Source: Symsagittifera roscoffensis | Lineage: Eukaryota > Xenacoelomorpha > Acoela > Convolutidae | DNA: 64,000 nt | Reading direction: 5' to 3' | Assembly: GCF_963678635.1 (NCBI RefSeq) | Contig: NC_087064.1 | Location: 58,538,338 to 58,602,337 of the forward strand | In this document: one piece after another, positions 12,384-24,230 of the stretch | Layout of the letters: each line of letters begins with the position of its first letter | How positions within the stretch are numbered: position 1 is the first letter of the stretch | The notes under the pieces: model-generated | What the model saw: the letters and a program-made list of their open reading frames with translations, nothing else | The model's database searches: none | What the model was told of the DNA's origin: nothing | Position numbers and translations under genes: made by a program

Positions 12384-12453
12384 TCATTTGGTGCAGTGGT
12401 TTCATCTAAGCGTCAGGCTAAAACGCTTGGGAGTTTGATTCCAGTCGTGACCT
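12384..12453 (+). repeat. tRNA-like sequence (SINE head or tRNA relic)
   Basis: An A-box-like TGGTGCAGTGG is followed by an anticodon-stem-like pair AAGCG/CGCTT around an 11-base loop and a B-box-like GAGTTTGATTCC. The two ends do not pair as an acceptor stem, so it is not a working tRNA gene. The TGTCGGCTTA motif shared with the array downstream follows about 60 bases later. Confidence 0.5.
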
Positions 12454-14330
12454 TATTTTCGCAAACTAAAAAATTTCGGCTATTCCAGACTTTCGTGTCT
12501 GCTTATTTTTGTCGGCTTAGTGTTTGCATAAATTAATCTTTTTTGATAGCAATTTTTTTTCTAGCATTTTTATTGCTTCTTGAAAAGTTTCTAACGGTGC
12601 TGGTAATTTCATAGAATATTTTTGGTTTTCTGAGCATTTTTTTAAAACGTTTTTTGAAGTATTTTTTAAAAAATTTTGATTATTGTTCGTGTTTACTTTT
12701 AATCAGAATCATGCTTAGCTTAACTTCTGTGAATAAAAATTTCAGCAGAATAATTACGTTTGCCAATAGTAAGCGTTATCAAATCAGAATATATATATTT
12801 TTATGAGGTTACGAAATCATTTGAATTATTTGACATCTCGGTTCATATTGAATCAGAATTTAGGGATTTATCCGCACATGTACCGTAAGAATTGGCACGT
12901 GTATATGAAAGGTAAGTCAAAGGTGAGAAGTTCGAATCCGACCAGAATTTGTTTTTTATAAACGGAAGATTTTGGTCTTGTGTCTTTCTGCTTACTTTTT
13001 GTCGGCTTAATGCCACAGCAAGGAATTTGCCTATAATTATGTTTTCTCGTAATTGGTAAGTAACTGCATTCCGAAAACGTAAGTCCCATTTTTGATATTG
13101 TTTCTTTTTGTGATCATAGATTTTTTGGAAGCTTTTTTCATTAGCGAGAGCAAGTGACTTGTAATCGGTAACTAGTTTTTCCCCGTATTCCCGTGAACAA
13201 CTTTACAAACAAATCTGCCGATATGCTCAATTTTGACATGCCCAACGGCTGAAATGCTCAATTTCTCAAAAACTCAAATGAAACTACTTCTTAGTTTTAG
13301 TTCATTTTGGACAGCTGTAATTTTTTTTTTTCAAATTTAATTTCTGAAAAGAATTTTTTTTTTGCAGATTTGGAGTTGTTAATTTTGATTCAAACAGTTT
13401 GTACAATAAAATCACTTATTCTTGTAATCAGGAACTAGACTTATCCCGTGATCAACTTTTCTTACTAATTTTCGACTTGTTTTTTTTTTAATGTTAACAA
13501 TTTCGAAGTTTCTTCGCACATTACCTAGAGGTAACCTCGAATCCGGCAGGACCTTGTGTTGTTCAGTATGTATGCAATTGAATTTTTTCCGCTAAAAAAT
13601 GATTAGGCGGTCATTTATCTGTGAAATTTTGTCGGCTTAGCTGCTTCATCACGGAGTTTTCTTGTGCCGTAAGCAAGTATCATGCTAGTTGCAATGTTGC
13701 TTCGTGTAGTTTCATTGGGACTTCAAACTTTTCAAAGTTTTTTTTATAAAATCATTTTTTTTTGGCTCAACGTGTATGCTCAAATGTTGTCGGCTTTGTT
13801 TCCGCTTCGTAAGTTTTGTGGTGTTGCTAGTCTAAAATTGAATTGTCTTGCCTGGCTTGTTTGTCTAGAAATCCTGTTCAATAAAAACAGGTATAATGAA
13901 AATGTATAGAATTGAGTTTGTTTATTTTTGAAGAAAATTTAGAAAAAATTTCTCACTACTTTCGATATAAAAAGAAGTGTCAATGAATAGACAGCTGTCT
14001 CCTTTGTGCGTCTGCATGCTCCCCTAGTCTCTTTTTGCTTTACCTTTCTCTCTACAGCCTTCGAAAAAGTCTGGAGAGAATACATGTTCAATATTTTTGA
14101 TGATTTTTCATTTTCTCAAAAACTACCCATGTTGTACCCACTTTGCGCATGTGACATTTCACAAGATTTTTTGACCCAACAAGTTATGGTCCTCCGAAAG
14201 TTCAAAGTTCTGATTTTTGGACCGCTTTTTTATGCTTGCTATTAGTAAGCGTTATCAAATTGGAATATAGACTTTTTTGCGGGACTAAATCAATTGGCAA
14301 CTTGGTTCATAATGATTTCAAGTTTTCAAG

Positions 14331-14410
14331 CGTCTCTGGCACACCTAGTTTGGAGTTAACAAACATGCCTGGGACGCCAAAAGTCCTGGGTTCGAATCCG
14401 ACAGGACCTG
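14331..14410 (+). repeat. tRNA-like core of repeat unit (copy 1)
   Basis: Contains gtctctggcacacctag followed 50 bases on by the B-box match GGGTTCGAATCC. The flanks tcctg and caggac can pair around the B box as a T-arm-like stem. There is no proper acceptor stem. Interpreted as a SINE head, not a tRNA gene. Confidence 0.6.
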
Positions 14411-15558
14411 TTTTTTTTCAAATGGGAAAAAGTTCGTTTAAGAAAAAATGCCGGCTTTACAACGTCTGCTTATGTTTTATCGGCTTTGTTGCCATATTTT
14501 AGAATTGTTTTTTTTTCTTAAAATTTTTTTTTTTGATTTTTATAGTTGCTTTGAGTGTTCTGATGCATTCACCTCTGCTGTTTGTAATTTTACTAAACTT
14601 GATTTTGTATGTTATCTTTGTTTTTGTTTTTTGTTTGTTGTGTTTTTTATCGGCTTTGTATTTTTACTTTCATTTTTTTTCAACGGAAACATATTTCTTA
14701 TGCTGACCTCTGAATCGCACAATATGCTGAAATTTATTTATTCTTCAAGTTTTTTATGATAACAATTTTTTCCAGCTTTTTTTTTCCTTTTTTTCATTTT
14801 GTTTCGACTTTTTCATGTTTGTGTTGTATCGCATGTTGTGCGAGCTCCGCTTTGCCTCTGTGTTGAAATTTGCGCTGTAGTTTGTAACTTCACCAACTCT
14901 GATTTTTTGATTCTTAACTATTTCGTAAATTTCTCAATTTTATTCGGTTAAACGGGTTTGGATTATGTTATGTCAACTTAGTCAATTTATATTCCGCAGG
15001 TTTGAAAGTTCAGATTAGCATTAAGTTTTTTTTAGCATTAAGAATTTGAAAAACTCCCCTGTATAAGTGGCTACGCACAATTTTTCATCCAATTTTATGG
15101 CCCTCGCAATAGTCATATGTTTGAACCTTTGCACGGTTTTGAATCTCTTTGACTTTGGTCGAAAATAATCTCTCAAATTGAGGTTGTGGCTTCAATGGAG
15201 ATAATGGGTTGTGAGAAGCTACCGTACCGCAAATGTTTCTCACCAAGGTTTTCACACAAAAAATTATCGACCTCTGAGAAGTTAAAATTTTTCCTATATT
15301 TGAGATTTTGGATTCAATGCAAAGAACGAGTAGTGGTAAGCTCCTTTGCATGCGCAAAAACGCCCAAGATGTTTTGACCCGAAAAGTTAGGGCATTCCGA
15401 AACTTCAAAAGTTTTATTTTTTAACCGCTTTTTTTTTCGCTTGCGATTAGTGCGCGTTATCAAATTGGAATATAGACTTTTTTAAGCGTTAACAGCTTGT
15501 TTAACAGAATCATTGAATCAATTGGTGTCTTGGTTCATAATGATTTCAAATTTTCAAG

Positions 15559-15636
15559 CGTCTCCTGCTTACTTAGTTTGGAGGTAACAAATGCACCGGG
15601 ACGCCAAAGGTCCTATGTTTGAATCCGACAGGACCT
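15559..15636 (+). repeat. tRNA-like core of repeat unit (copy 2)
   Basis: Same element as at 14331, with the B box degraded to TGTTTGAATCC. The caggacc end is preserved. Confidence 0.55.
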
Positions 15637-16804
15637 TTTTTTTCAAACGGGAATAGTCCGTTTCAACAAAAATGTCGGCTTTATGTTGTCTTCTTATATT
15701 TTGTCGGCTTTATATTGTCTGGTTATGTTTTGTCGGCTTCATTGCCATAGCTTAGAATTGTTTTAAAACTTTTTTTTTGACTTTTTAGTTGCATTTAGTG
15801 TTCTGATGCATTCACCTCTGCTGTTTAAATTTTCACTAAATTTGACTTCGTTGTTTTTTTTTATTTTGTTATTTTATCGGGTTATTAAGTTAACTGTGAA
15901 CCATTTCAACAGATTTTTTTAATGCTCATCTCATTATGTATTCTAAAATGTATTTATAGTTTTTCATGATAACAATTTTTTCCGGCTTTTTTCCTTTTTC
16001 TTCAAGTTGATTTGTTTCAGCCTATATTAAGTCGGCTCATTGGCCTCATATTGAGTCTTTCTGCGAGCGAAATTAGTTTTTTTTGTAAGATTGTCTGTGT
16101 TTTGAGGTTGAGGAGGACTTAATAACTTCGTATTAGTCTTAATTTTTTTCCTTTTTGTGCTTAATCGGTTTCGGCCTATGTGATAGCATCTTAGTGGGCT
16201 CGTTTTTTGTGTGCGTTTTGAGAGTGAGGTAGATTTATTAACATTTCAGAAGTCTGAAGTTGTTGGTTTTTTTTGGCCTGAAGGGTTTCTGACAAAGTAT
16301 TTTCGGTTTTTTTTACCGCTTGGTACCTTGTCTTCGAGGTTTTATTTCACATTCTTTTGTCTTGAGATGATTTCGTTTCAAACTAGCCTTATTCAATATT
16401 ATAGACCTAGTTTTTTCTACCTTGGACTTTTTTTCGATTTTATTCTTTGAATCGCAAAATTTTCTGTATAAAAGATTACGCCTGAATTTTCAACATAAAA
16501 AGCGATGATTATTGAAAATGTCAAGTTTTTACTTTGTTGAGCGTCTTTTGGACTATTCTCAAAAACTATCCTACCAAAACTGATTTTTCTAGATTTTTTT
16601 TTTGATATTCTAGAAAAAACTACTGTGCCGATTCTCAGGTTGAGTGTTTTAAGATGTTTTGACCCAAATAGTTATGGCTTTCCGAAGTTGCGATTAGTAC
16701 GCGTTATCAAATCAGAATATAGCATTTTTAACGGTTAACAACTTGTTGTACAGAATCCTTGAATCAATTGGTATCTTAGTTCATAATGAATTCAAATTGT
16801 CAAG

Positions 16805-16884
16805 CGTCTCTGGCACACCTAGTTTGGAGGTAACAAACAGGCCTGAGACGCCAAATGTCCTGGGTTCGATTCCGACAGGACCTG
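16805..16884 (+). repeat. tRNA-like core of repeat unit (copy 3)
   Basis: Same element as at 14331, with the B box as GGGTTCGATTCC, a good match to the pol III consensus. The segment gtctctggcacacctagtt is identical to copy 1. Confidence 0.6.
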
Positions 16885-17800
16885 TTTTTTTTTTCAAGCG
16901 GGAAAAAGTTCGTTTCAAAAAATGTCGGCTTTATAATGTCTTCATTTGTTTTATCGGCTTCGTTGCCATAATTTAGAATTGTTTCTTCCTAAAGTTTTTT
17001 TGATTTCATAGTTGCTTTTAGTGTTCTGATGCATTCACCTCTGCTGTTTGTAATTTTACTAAACTTGTCTTCGTAAATTTTTTTCTATTTTTTATCGATC
17101 GTTTCAACGAAAACATATATTTAATGCTCACTTCTGGATCACACAAGATGCTAAGAATCTCAATATAATTATAGTTCAAATTTTTCATGATAATTTTTTT
17201 CCTGCTTTCTTGTTTTTTTTCCGCTTGATAGGTTTCGCCCTATGTCATAATCGTCTTAGTGGCTTCAAATTGTTTCATTTGTCGAGCAAATAATAGTTTT
17301 TGTGTGTTTTGAGGGTGAGGTGGAAGGACTTATTTGAGGGGTAGAACTTTTGAGGGGAAGGACTTATTAATTTTTCAGAAGTCTGAAATCTGGTTGATTT
17401 TTTTTTGGCCCGAAGGGTTTCTGACAAGGTGTTTTCGCCTTTGTTACGGCTGGGTACCGTATCTTCCGATGCTCATTTCACATTCTATCAACTTGACATG
17501 ATTTTGTTTTAAACTAGCCTTATTCATTTTTATAGACCTGTTTTTTTCTACCTTTGGTTTTTTTCGATTTTGTTCTTTGAATCGCAAAATTTTTTGTATA
17601 AATTTTCAACATAAAAAGCGATGATTATTAAAAATGTCAAATTTTTAATTGGCTGAGCGTTTTTTGGACTTTTCATAGATGTCATAGATTTAATTGATGT
17701 CATAGATTTAATCAAAACGGGTTTGGCGTATGTTATATCGACTTAGTCAACTTATATTCCGCAGTTTTGAAGTTCAGCATTAAGTTTTTGAGCGTTTTTG

Positions 17801-19930
17801 TTGAAATAAGAATTAGTATTTGCTCCAACCCAAATTAAATTGAGCTGGAATTTTTTTGGTGCCTTGGCTTTTTACAAAGTTTCGATGGAGCTGAAAACTG
17901 TTTTTACTTCATCTTGATTCCATTTTGCTGACGGGTTTTGTTGAATTACTTTTTTGTCGAGCTTTTACAAGTTGGGATCAAAATCGTCCAAACCATAAAA
18001 GAACGTTGTTCTAGGAGCTTGAAGATGATTTTAAAGTCAGTCACTTTTTTAGTTGTTCATTTGATTACCTTATAACATGTATCTAACTTTCTGTTGTCTA
18101 GATTGAATAATCAAATATTTTTTTGTTAATTTAAATCCAAAAAGAAAAAATTGTGTTTTTGTCAAAAATGCACAAGATATCACAAATATTCCATAGGCTA
18201 TGTTCCTAATCAGCTGAACTGGATCATTAATACAACTATTGTTGTGATATATACTATACCTTCCTTTTATTTTAATAGTAATTTGAATGCAATGAAGAAA
18301 GATTTTAAAGCTGCTATAGTAGCTCATCTTGAAGATTTGTCATCTAAAATTGGCTCCTGCTTGCAAAATATTTTAAGTAATGTGTTTGTTCTAATTGTCC
18401 GATGTTTACGAAAATTGGCATGTAGACTAATTTGGCCGTGACAAACACATTTTTTCTTCATAATTAACTTAAAAAATATTGTGCGTTACACGAAAAAATA
18501 AGTGATGTTATTGAGGAAAAATGAGAAAAAGCATCACTTATAATGCTTTGAGGAAAAGTGAGGAAAAATGAAAAAAAAACCTGAAAATCATTTCCAACAA
18601 ACAAAAATTAAATTATTTTAAGCACTGACTTTTCAAGAGATATTATTAACCCTTTTGTTAAGTAAAGCTATTACAACCGAATGGTAGGCTTTTTTTGCCG
18701 TTCGAAATTGGTTATCTGAAAACTCGCATGTGACGGTTCATATTTAATTCAATTCATGTTTCGTTAGGCATAGAGGTAACAGTTGACATAGAGGTAAAAT
18801 CGGAAGCTTTCCCTCCATAGGCTGATAGAATTCTAATCACGGCAGCAAACTTTTTTTTGCTCAAAAAATTTTTGGGCTTAGACGCTGAGTTGCAATCGGG
18901 CCCGGGGTTTTAACGGGCCGGGCTCGGGTCTCATTTTTAGGACCAGCAACCGGGCCGGGCCTGACTTTCAAATGAGTTTACACCTTTCACCGTTCACGCT
19001 ACAAACGCCCAGAGGGAGCGTGACTTCAGCAGTGCCGGGCAAATCCGGACAGCCAAGCGTGCCCTTCTTTCTGCGGCAAAGTCAACCGAATCGAACTGCT
19101 GGAATCGGCTGCGGCCTATGCACTTATTACATTTTGATTTTTTTTTAAAAATTCACATTTGAGTTTCAATTTTCTTTTTGTAAGGAGATTCGTGTTTTTA
19201 TTAAAAATGGGGTTGGGCGCTGGCCTCAAATTCAGCCAACTCTGCTTAAATATATTCGGGTTCTGCTGTATCGGCTTAATTTATCGCGTTTTATTTTGTC
19301 AGTTGAAGGGCGAAAACAGATGATTACTATGCATGAGTGCTTTGGTAGGTCTTGAAAACTTCGAGCACAATTTTTCTTGACAGTATTTTTTTGCGACTTA
19401 ACGGGGTGTACTCAGGTATTGGTGACTTAGCCAAACGTAAATTTTGTTTCAATGCTAATCAATAAAGGCAGTGTCTTTCGTGATATCTTTGAATCAAAGT
19501 TACTTCCTTCGCTTCCGTCTCTTCTTATGTCAGCTAGCTTGGCATGATGTTTGTGATAGATAGCAAGTGGTGCGAAGCTCAGCTTGTTTCTCTCTTAAAA
19601 ATTCGGATCAAGTTAACATCCTCTACCTCAACATTCCTCCTAAGAACAGCTTGATGAATGTAAAGTTTGGGATTTGACAAGCCGGCTCCTTTGCTGCTTC
19701 AGTGCTGTCAGACATTTGAAGTCACTGAGAACTGTAGTCACCGTGAATTGTATGTAACTCTGGACTAATAATCTCAATATAGCTTTAAAAACACTCTGTG
19801 TAAATATCAGTCTGATTTTGTATTTTGATTACTCGAGTGATGAAAAACTCAAACCGTCGAAAACATTGCGAATGATTAGAACTGTAACAACAAGATAAAT
19901 CAAAACTGAAAGCGAAAATGAAACTTGGGC
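17801..19930. other. Intergenic; GC-rich island at 18897-18962; no gene recognised
   Basis: Mostly AT-rich. A 96-codon open frame at 18151-18441 (+) has no recognisable motif; its last bases (tggcatgtagactaatttgg) are also found in diverged form near 43484, so it is more likely repeat DNA. At 18897-18962 overlapping palindromic GGGCCCGGG, CGGGCCGGGC and CCGGGCCGGGCC stand out sharply from the surroundings. Confidence 0.5.
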
Positions 19931-19935
19931 TGGGG

Positions 19936-19943
19936 TATAAATA
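19936..19943 (+). promoter_or_regulatory. TATA box of secreted-protein gene
   Basis: TATAAATA preceded by GGGG, 81 bases before the first ATG of the gene at 20024. Transcription would start near 19966, giving a 5' UTR of about 58 bases. Confidence 0.7.
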
Positions 19944-20023
19944 TCTTCGTTGTTATCTACTCGGTTATTCCCACCTTCAACTCAAAAAATCAAATTTGCT
20001 AATTTATCCTTCATTCGTGATCA

Positions 20024-20787
20024 ATGAACATATCAATAATGAGACGTGTTATCGTCCAAATAATCCTTGCAATTATCTGTACTGTGACTGTCTTTGGCTT
20101 TGCCGCTGGCCTTCCAATGAAACGAGCATCTCGAGGAGTTCATTTTGACCCTACGAGACTAAAAGAAGCCATCAACCTTGGTGGGCTTTATTACTCAGTA
20201 TGCTCTGTGAACTCCACTGCTATATGTTCTAACACGAAGATAGATGACGTCCAAAACACAGCCCAGATCGGGAACCGCGGTGAGCAGGTCGATGGTGGAG
20301 AAAACCGACAAGAATTCGACTGGCTGGTTGAAATGCTCGATATGTGTGAAATAGCATACAAAATTCTTGCTTTCGAGAATCTGGAAACACTCCAACGGCT
20401 GGCAATGAAGCAGTTCATCCAAAATGCTCAGAGCGTATCGACGTTGATGGCAAGGTTCTACGGCATGCCAAAATTCTGCAGAGGAGCCAAAATTTACATT
20501 GAAGCGAAAGGAATCGAAGAGGAAAACGAACTGGGGCTATGTGATTGGACTAGAGTTTTCTGCTCGAGACTAGAAGGTAAGAATTTTCACTTACTGCAAA
20601 CATGATACGCTGTTTTTTTTTCAAAGAAATAATTTCACCACTCAAGTACACAAATTCTGCCTTCGCTTTGATCGCACATAAAATTGAAAAGTAATAATTA
20701 TCAGAAATCTTTCTGCGGCTGATCATATCGTCAAAAAAATTTAAACTATATTTTACTATGCTTGTTTCAGGTGTTATCGAATCGTGA
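20024..20787 (+). CDS. Small secreted six-cysteine protein, family not recognised
   Basis: Two exons, 20024-20576 and 20771-20787 (CTA GAA G|gtaag ... tttcag|GT GTT ATC), encode 189 residues ending GVIES. A TATA box lies 81 bases upstream and AATAAA 312 bases after the stop, so the gene looks complete. Residues 7-29 (RRVIVQIILAIICTVTVFGFAAG) form a clear signal peptide; the second Met at residue 6 is an alternative start. A dibasic KR follows at 33-34. The mature part has six cysteines (60, 68, 108, 152, 173, 180), enough for three disulfides, and an N-glycosylation site NST. The middle (95-150) looks helical. The cysteine spacing does not fit arthropod CHH/ITP hormones or LDLa, EGF, Kunitz or insulin patterns. 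An extracellular role is inferred; no function is assigned. Confidence 0.8.
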
Positions 20788-21098
20788 TCAGATAATCATT
20801 GGACACTGGACAAAATGATGAAACTGTATCCAGAAAATATTTTGTTGGACATATTTTGATTATTTTGCTAGTATACGTATTTAAATATGAAGTATGCGAG
20901 ATGGATGAATGTGGTGTTTCGATGGAGGCGTCGAGGCAAGTGCGGGAAGCCAAGAAAGTTTCGGTTCTTGGTTTCCCGCAGTCCGTCTCTACTTCTCTAC
21001 CGAAAAACTCTATGCATCCATCTGACGCATGAACTGAGATTACATTTGTAACAATGTGACAAGAGTAAGATTGTATATAGATAATGCTTTAACCTTGC

Positions 21099-21104
21099 AA
21101 TAAA
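21099..21104 (+). terminator. Poly(A) signal of secreted-protein gene
   Basis: AATAAA in ccttgcaataaaattttc, followed by a T/G-rich stretch (gcgtttctgttattg), 312 bases after the stop. Confidence 0.75.
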
Positions 21105-22066
21105 ATTTTCTATGCGTTTCTGTTATTGCTCCGTCTTTCCAAGAAAGTGACAGAACACTTGTTCTCAGTGTGGTTTATTTTCTTCGGACTAATTTCAAAT
21201 TTTCAACGAGTCAGTTTTGAGCAAAATTTTTCTATCACTTGAAGGGTATTTACGTACTAAGCTCGTAAATTTACGTACTCTCAGAACACTATACAAACCC
21301 CATTATGACAAAAACAGTTGCGCTGCAAGCAAATTTTTGAGAAAACAGGTCTAAAATGCCGTTTTTGGAAAATTTTGACCAACGGACCGTGTTCTTTTTT
21401 CGGCGCGCGCCCCCTTCAAAGTTAGTGTATGTTGGCGCCTTTAAATTTTTTTTTTGAATTTCATAAAAAATAGACAAAGAGGGACCCTTTGGTTGGCGAG
21501 GGGTCGAATCCCTGAGAGGAAGGGCGTCTGCCCCCTCCCGTCTAAATCCGCTTCTGCCAACAGCTATAAATCCCAGAAATGTCAAATTTTTGATTTGTTT
21601 ACCGTTTTCTGGATTTTACTCAATAACCATCCAGAAGTTTTGAGACTTAAAGTGTTTTGAAAACTTTTCGACGTTACTCAAAAGCTACCGTATCAATTCT
21701 CTAGTAAGAAGTGTTCAATCGAGAATGCGATTCAATGCGCTTTTTGGAATCTTCGCTACTTTAGTGGCCACGACCTGTTTTTTTTAGAACAAAACTTTGG
21801 ATTTCTCATTGTCAAAATTTTGTGCATTTGATTTTTTGGTTTTTTAGAAGTTTTGTTTACTTTTCTGAAAAACAAATTCTATCCCAACAAATCAATCTGA
21901 GATGAACAGTTTAATCGAATGAATCAGTTGCAAAAATTTTCATGCAGAAGCTGTGTTATTTTTTGTAAAAGAATGTTTTGTCCTTGGGAAATTTACAATA
22001 TTTCAAAAATTGTCATAATTTTCATTTGATTTACTAGAGAAACAACGGGCAAAAATGTTCATTTTT
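21105..22066. other. Intergenic with a dispersed repeat at about 21290-21570
   Basis: The segment with tttttggaaaattttgacc, cgcgcgc and tatgttggcgcc resembles 41390-41650 (tttttggaaagttttgacc, cgcgcgcac, catattggcacc), in the same orientation. No gene recognised. Confidence 0.5.
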
Positions 22067-22305
22067 TGTCTAAGAATAGAGTAAAAAGACTAAAGGGTAA
22101 AGTTAAGCTGAACAGCTGACAGAGTAAAAGATTGAATTAAAGATTAGTTACAGAGCACTCAAATTGGTTACGTATCATAAGCTAGTGATCGTGGCAAGTT
22201 CTGCCAAAAGACGTTGCGCTTTTGGCAGGTGTTAATTTAGCTCGGTAGTGGTTAAGTAAGAACTCAGAGGTTAAAGTGTCGACAAATAAGATATCACATT
22301 TGACA
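22067..22305 (-). repeat. 3' LTR (left repeat)
   Basis: Starts TG and ends CA (tgtctaag...catttgaca). It is followed by ttccccgc, the complement of the polypurine tract. It contains a perfect 9-bp hairpin tgccaaaag/cttttggca around an 8-base loop. Confidence 0.9.
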
Positions 22306-22684
22306 TTCCCCGCGAAAAAATTACTGATCATATCCTTTTCATCAGCGCAAAAATGTTTAAGCACAGTGTAAAGTGACGGGACAATCGGAGGAAAAAACCG
22401 AAAGTTGGCGCCCGATGGGTAAAGTGTTGGTCTGGAATATAAGGCTAGTTATAACTGCATAACTGAAAGGTAATCAAATAAAGCGACTAAGAAATAGTGC
22501 ACAAAACTAAAATCACGATAAATGGATTCCCTAGTTTAACCATCCGGACGAAAGTTTATTTTCGTCACGAAGTTACTCTTACGAGGGTGCTACAAATTAA
22601 AGACAATTGAGAAAAATGAAACAAAAACATTTAGGAGAAAATTTTCTAAGGCAAAAGCTTTTCACGGCAAAAGTTTATCGAGTT

Positions 22685-24230
22685 TTAAGAAGCAGCCCGG
22701 TTTGCGGCTCGATTAACTGTCCACTTCCTAAGTTCGTCGAGCGTCATTGGTCGACCCAACAGCTCCATCGCGGAAACGATAGAAGGGGTATTGAGCCAAT
22801 CTGAATTGAACACAATTGGTGTAGGCGTTGTCTCTACTGGTTCGGAGGGTAGGGAAGGCTTTGTGCAGATCGTCTGTATGGACCCTCCTTCCGATAAATC
22901 GACTACGGTTGGATGCCATGGAGAAGAGGTTGATGGGGAAGTCAGCTCCAATACGTCTATTTGATGGCTTTCAAGTTCGGTTGTAATCGCTTCGATTGAT
23001 GAGCAATATGGGGAGTGTAAACTTGGGATAGTGCGTGTTCGCCTGGTCTTTCATCGATATTTTCTACTAAACTAGTAAACACTCTCTCTCCCAGCATCGT
23101 CGGAGGTTGTCTGGATCGCAGAGGTCTCGCGTTGTGGCGAGAGTATATGTCGGTCAATTTATTGGGCGGTGGCGATTTCATAGGCGACGAAGCCTTCCTT
23201 TTAGCCGCACCCGTCAATTTGGTTGGGATCTTGGTAGGGGTTGGCTCCTTTTCTTGGGTACTGATCTCCACCGTTGTGTCCGGTTCTGTGTTCATGTGCG
23301 ATGGTTTGACCTCAGACCTCAGGACTCTTCTGGGATTTGTGTTTCTCTTGCTTACTTGAGTCTACCTCTTCGAGACTGTCTAGGTATATAAGTGGTGGGG
23401 TTGAATTAGAAACTGTGTTGTTATCGCCTGAGTCTAAATCGATCACTGGAGTCTTCGCCTTTTCTTCATTAGGATCGATCTGTTTCGGCATTTGATTTCC
23501 ATTCGTTCATGTATTGGGTGTTCTGGTCGGTTTTTCGGATCATTTAGGTTTTGAATCTTTAAGTCTTTTAGTAGGATTACATCGCTGGCATCGTCGTCGG
23601 ATAGGAATTCTACTGGAGGATTTGTCATTCTACTCTCTGATAGACTCTTTCTTGGGCAGACGGGTTTGCCTGGCGGGCTTGTTTCGTGGACGCTTTCGAG
23701 GCCAATGGGGTATCTTAAGCGCTTTCGCTGTTCCTCCTCTCTTAGGAGTGTCTCTCGTGAGGTATTCATAGCAGCGTTCCGTCTAGCTATGTCTAGTTCC
23801 TCAAATTTCGCTTGGAGGTTTCTCTTTTTCTGGGTCGCCTTTGAGCTCTTAAATCCGGCCTTTCTCTGGGGTTTTATAATCTTCCTCGGCCCTTTCGTAG
23901 CATAGAATTTCACGAGTTGATTTTACTTTCTAGGGCTAACCTTCTTCGGACAGATTGTCTTTTGACGGCCGGCGGGTTGTTCAACACGGGATTCCTAATG
24001 CCTAGCGCATCTCTTTTCTCTGCGCAGGAGAGAACTTTTACTGGGGAAGCAGCGCTGGTAGGGACGTATCTCACAGCATTGGAGATATCATCTGACGAAG
24101 ATGAGTTGTCGTCCAGATCTCCATCCTCAATGTCATCAGAGTCGTGTCTTCTATCCCGACATATACGCTTTCGTCCTTTATGTTGTAGTGGTGTGTCTAA
24201 TCCTGGTCTGGTTGTCTGTCTGATGTGAAT
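22685..24230 (-). pseudogene. Basic, Ser/Pro-rich disordered ORF downstream of protease in the LTR element
   Basis: Several open pieces in changing frames read as one long, low-complexity protein of roughly 480 residues. Near 24200-23940 there is an acidic-serine tract (DDIEDGDLDDNSSSSDDIS). At 23913-23443 there is a very basic piece (GPRKIIKPQRKAGFKSSK, LREEEQRKRLRYP, FLSDDDASDVILL). At 23295-22957 there is a Pro/Lys/Ser piece (TKLTGAAKRKASSPMKSP). At 22951-22685 there is a last piece with no motif. None contains RT, RNase H or integrase signatures. It may be an accessory or captured gene, or the remains of a rearranged gag. Function unknown. Confidence 0.55.

Larger units (their letters stand above)
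12769..17800 (+). repeat. Array of diverged ~1.2-kb repeat units
   Basis: The phrase aagcgttatcaaat or cgcgttatcaaat recurs at about 12770, 14247, 15450 and 16697, each time followed by cttggttcat(a)at and a tRNA-like B box. Other landmarks recur in order: ttctgatgcattcacctctgctgt at about 14558, 15803 and 17023; ttttcatgataac at about 14753, 15964 and 17187. Unit spacing is about 1203 and 1243 bp for the last three. Two blocks are shared only by some units: acgggtttgg...ttatattccgcag near 14953 and 17719, and gaatcgcaaaattttctgtat near 16449 and 17578. Identity is partial, so the duplication is old. No protein is encoded. Confidence 0.85.

Noticed and set aside
12384-16884. Functional tRNA genes at the B-box sites
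   Set aside because: No acceptor stems form and A-box regions are degraded; best read as tRNA-derived repeats.
18151-18441. 96-codon plus-strand frame as a gene
   Set aside because: No motif, and its end overlaps a sequence repeated near 43484.
20024-20787. Secreted protein as a crustacean CHH/ITP-type hormone
   Set aside because: It has six cysteines and a KR site, but the spacing is far too wide for that fold.
23107-24228. Plus-strand open frames across the LTR element
   Set aside because: They are opposite-strand readings of the minus-strand coding region.
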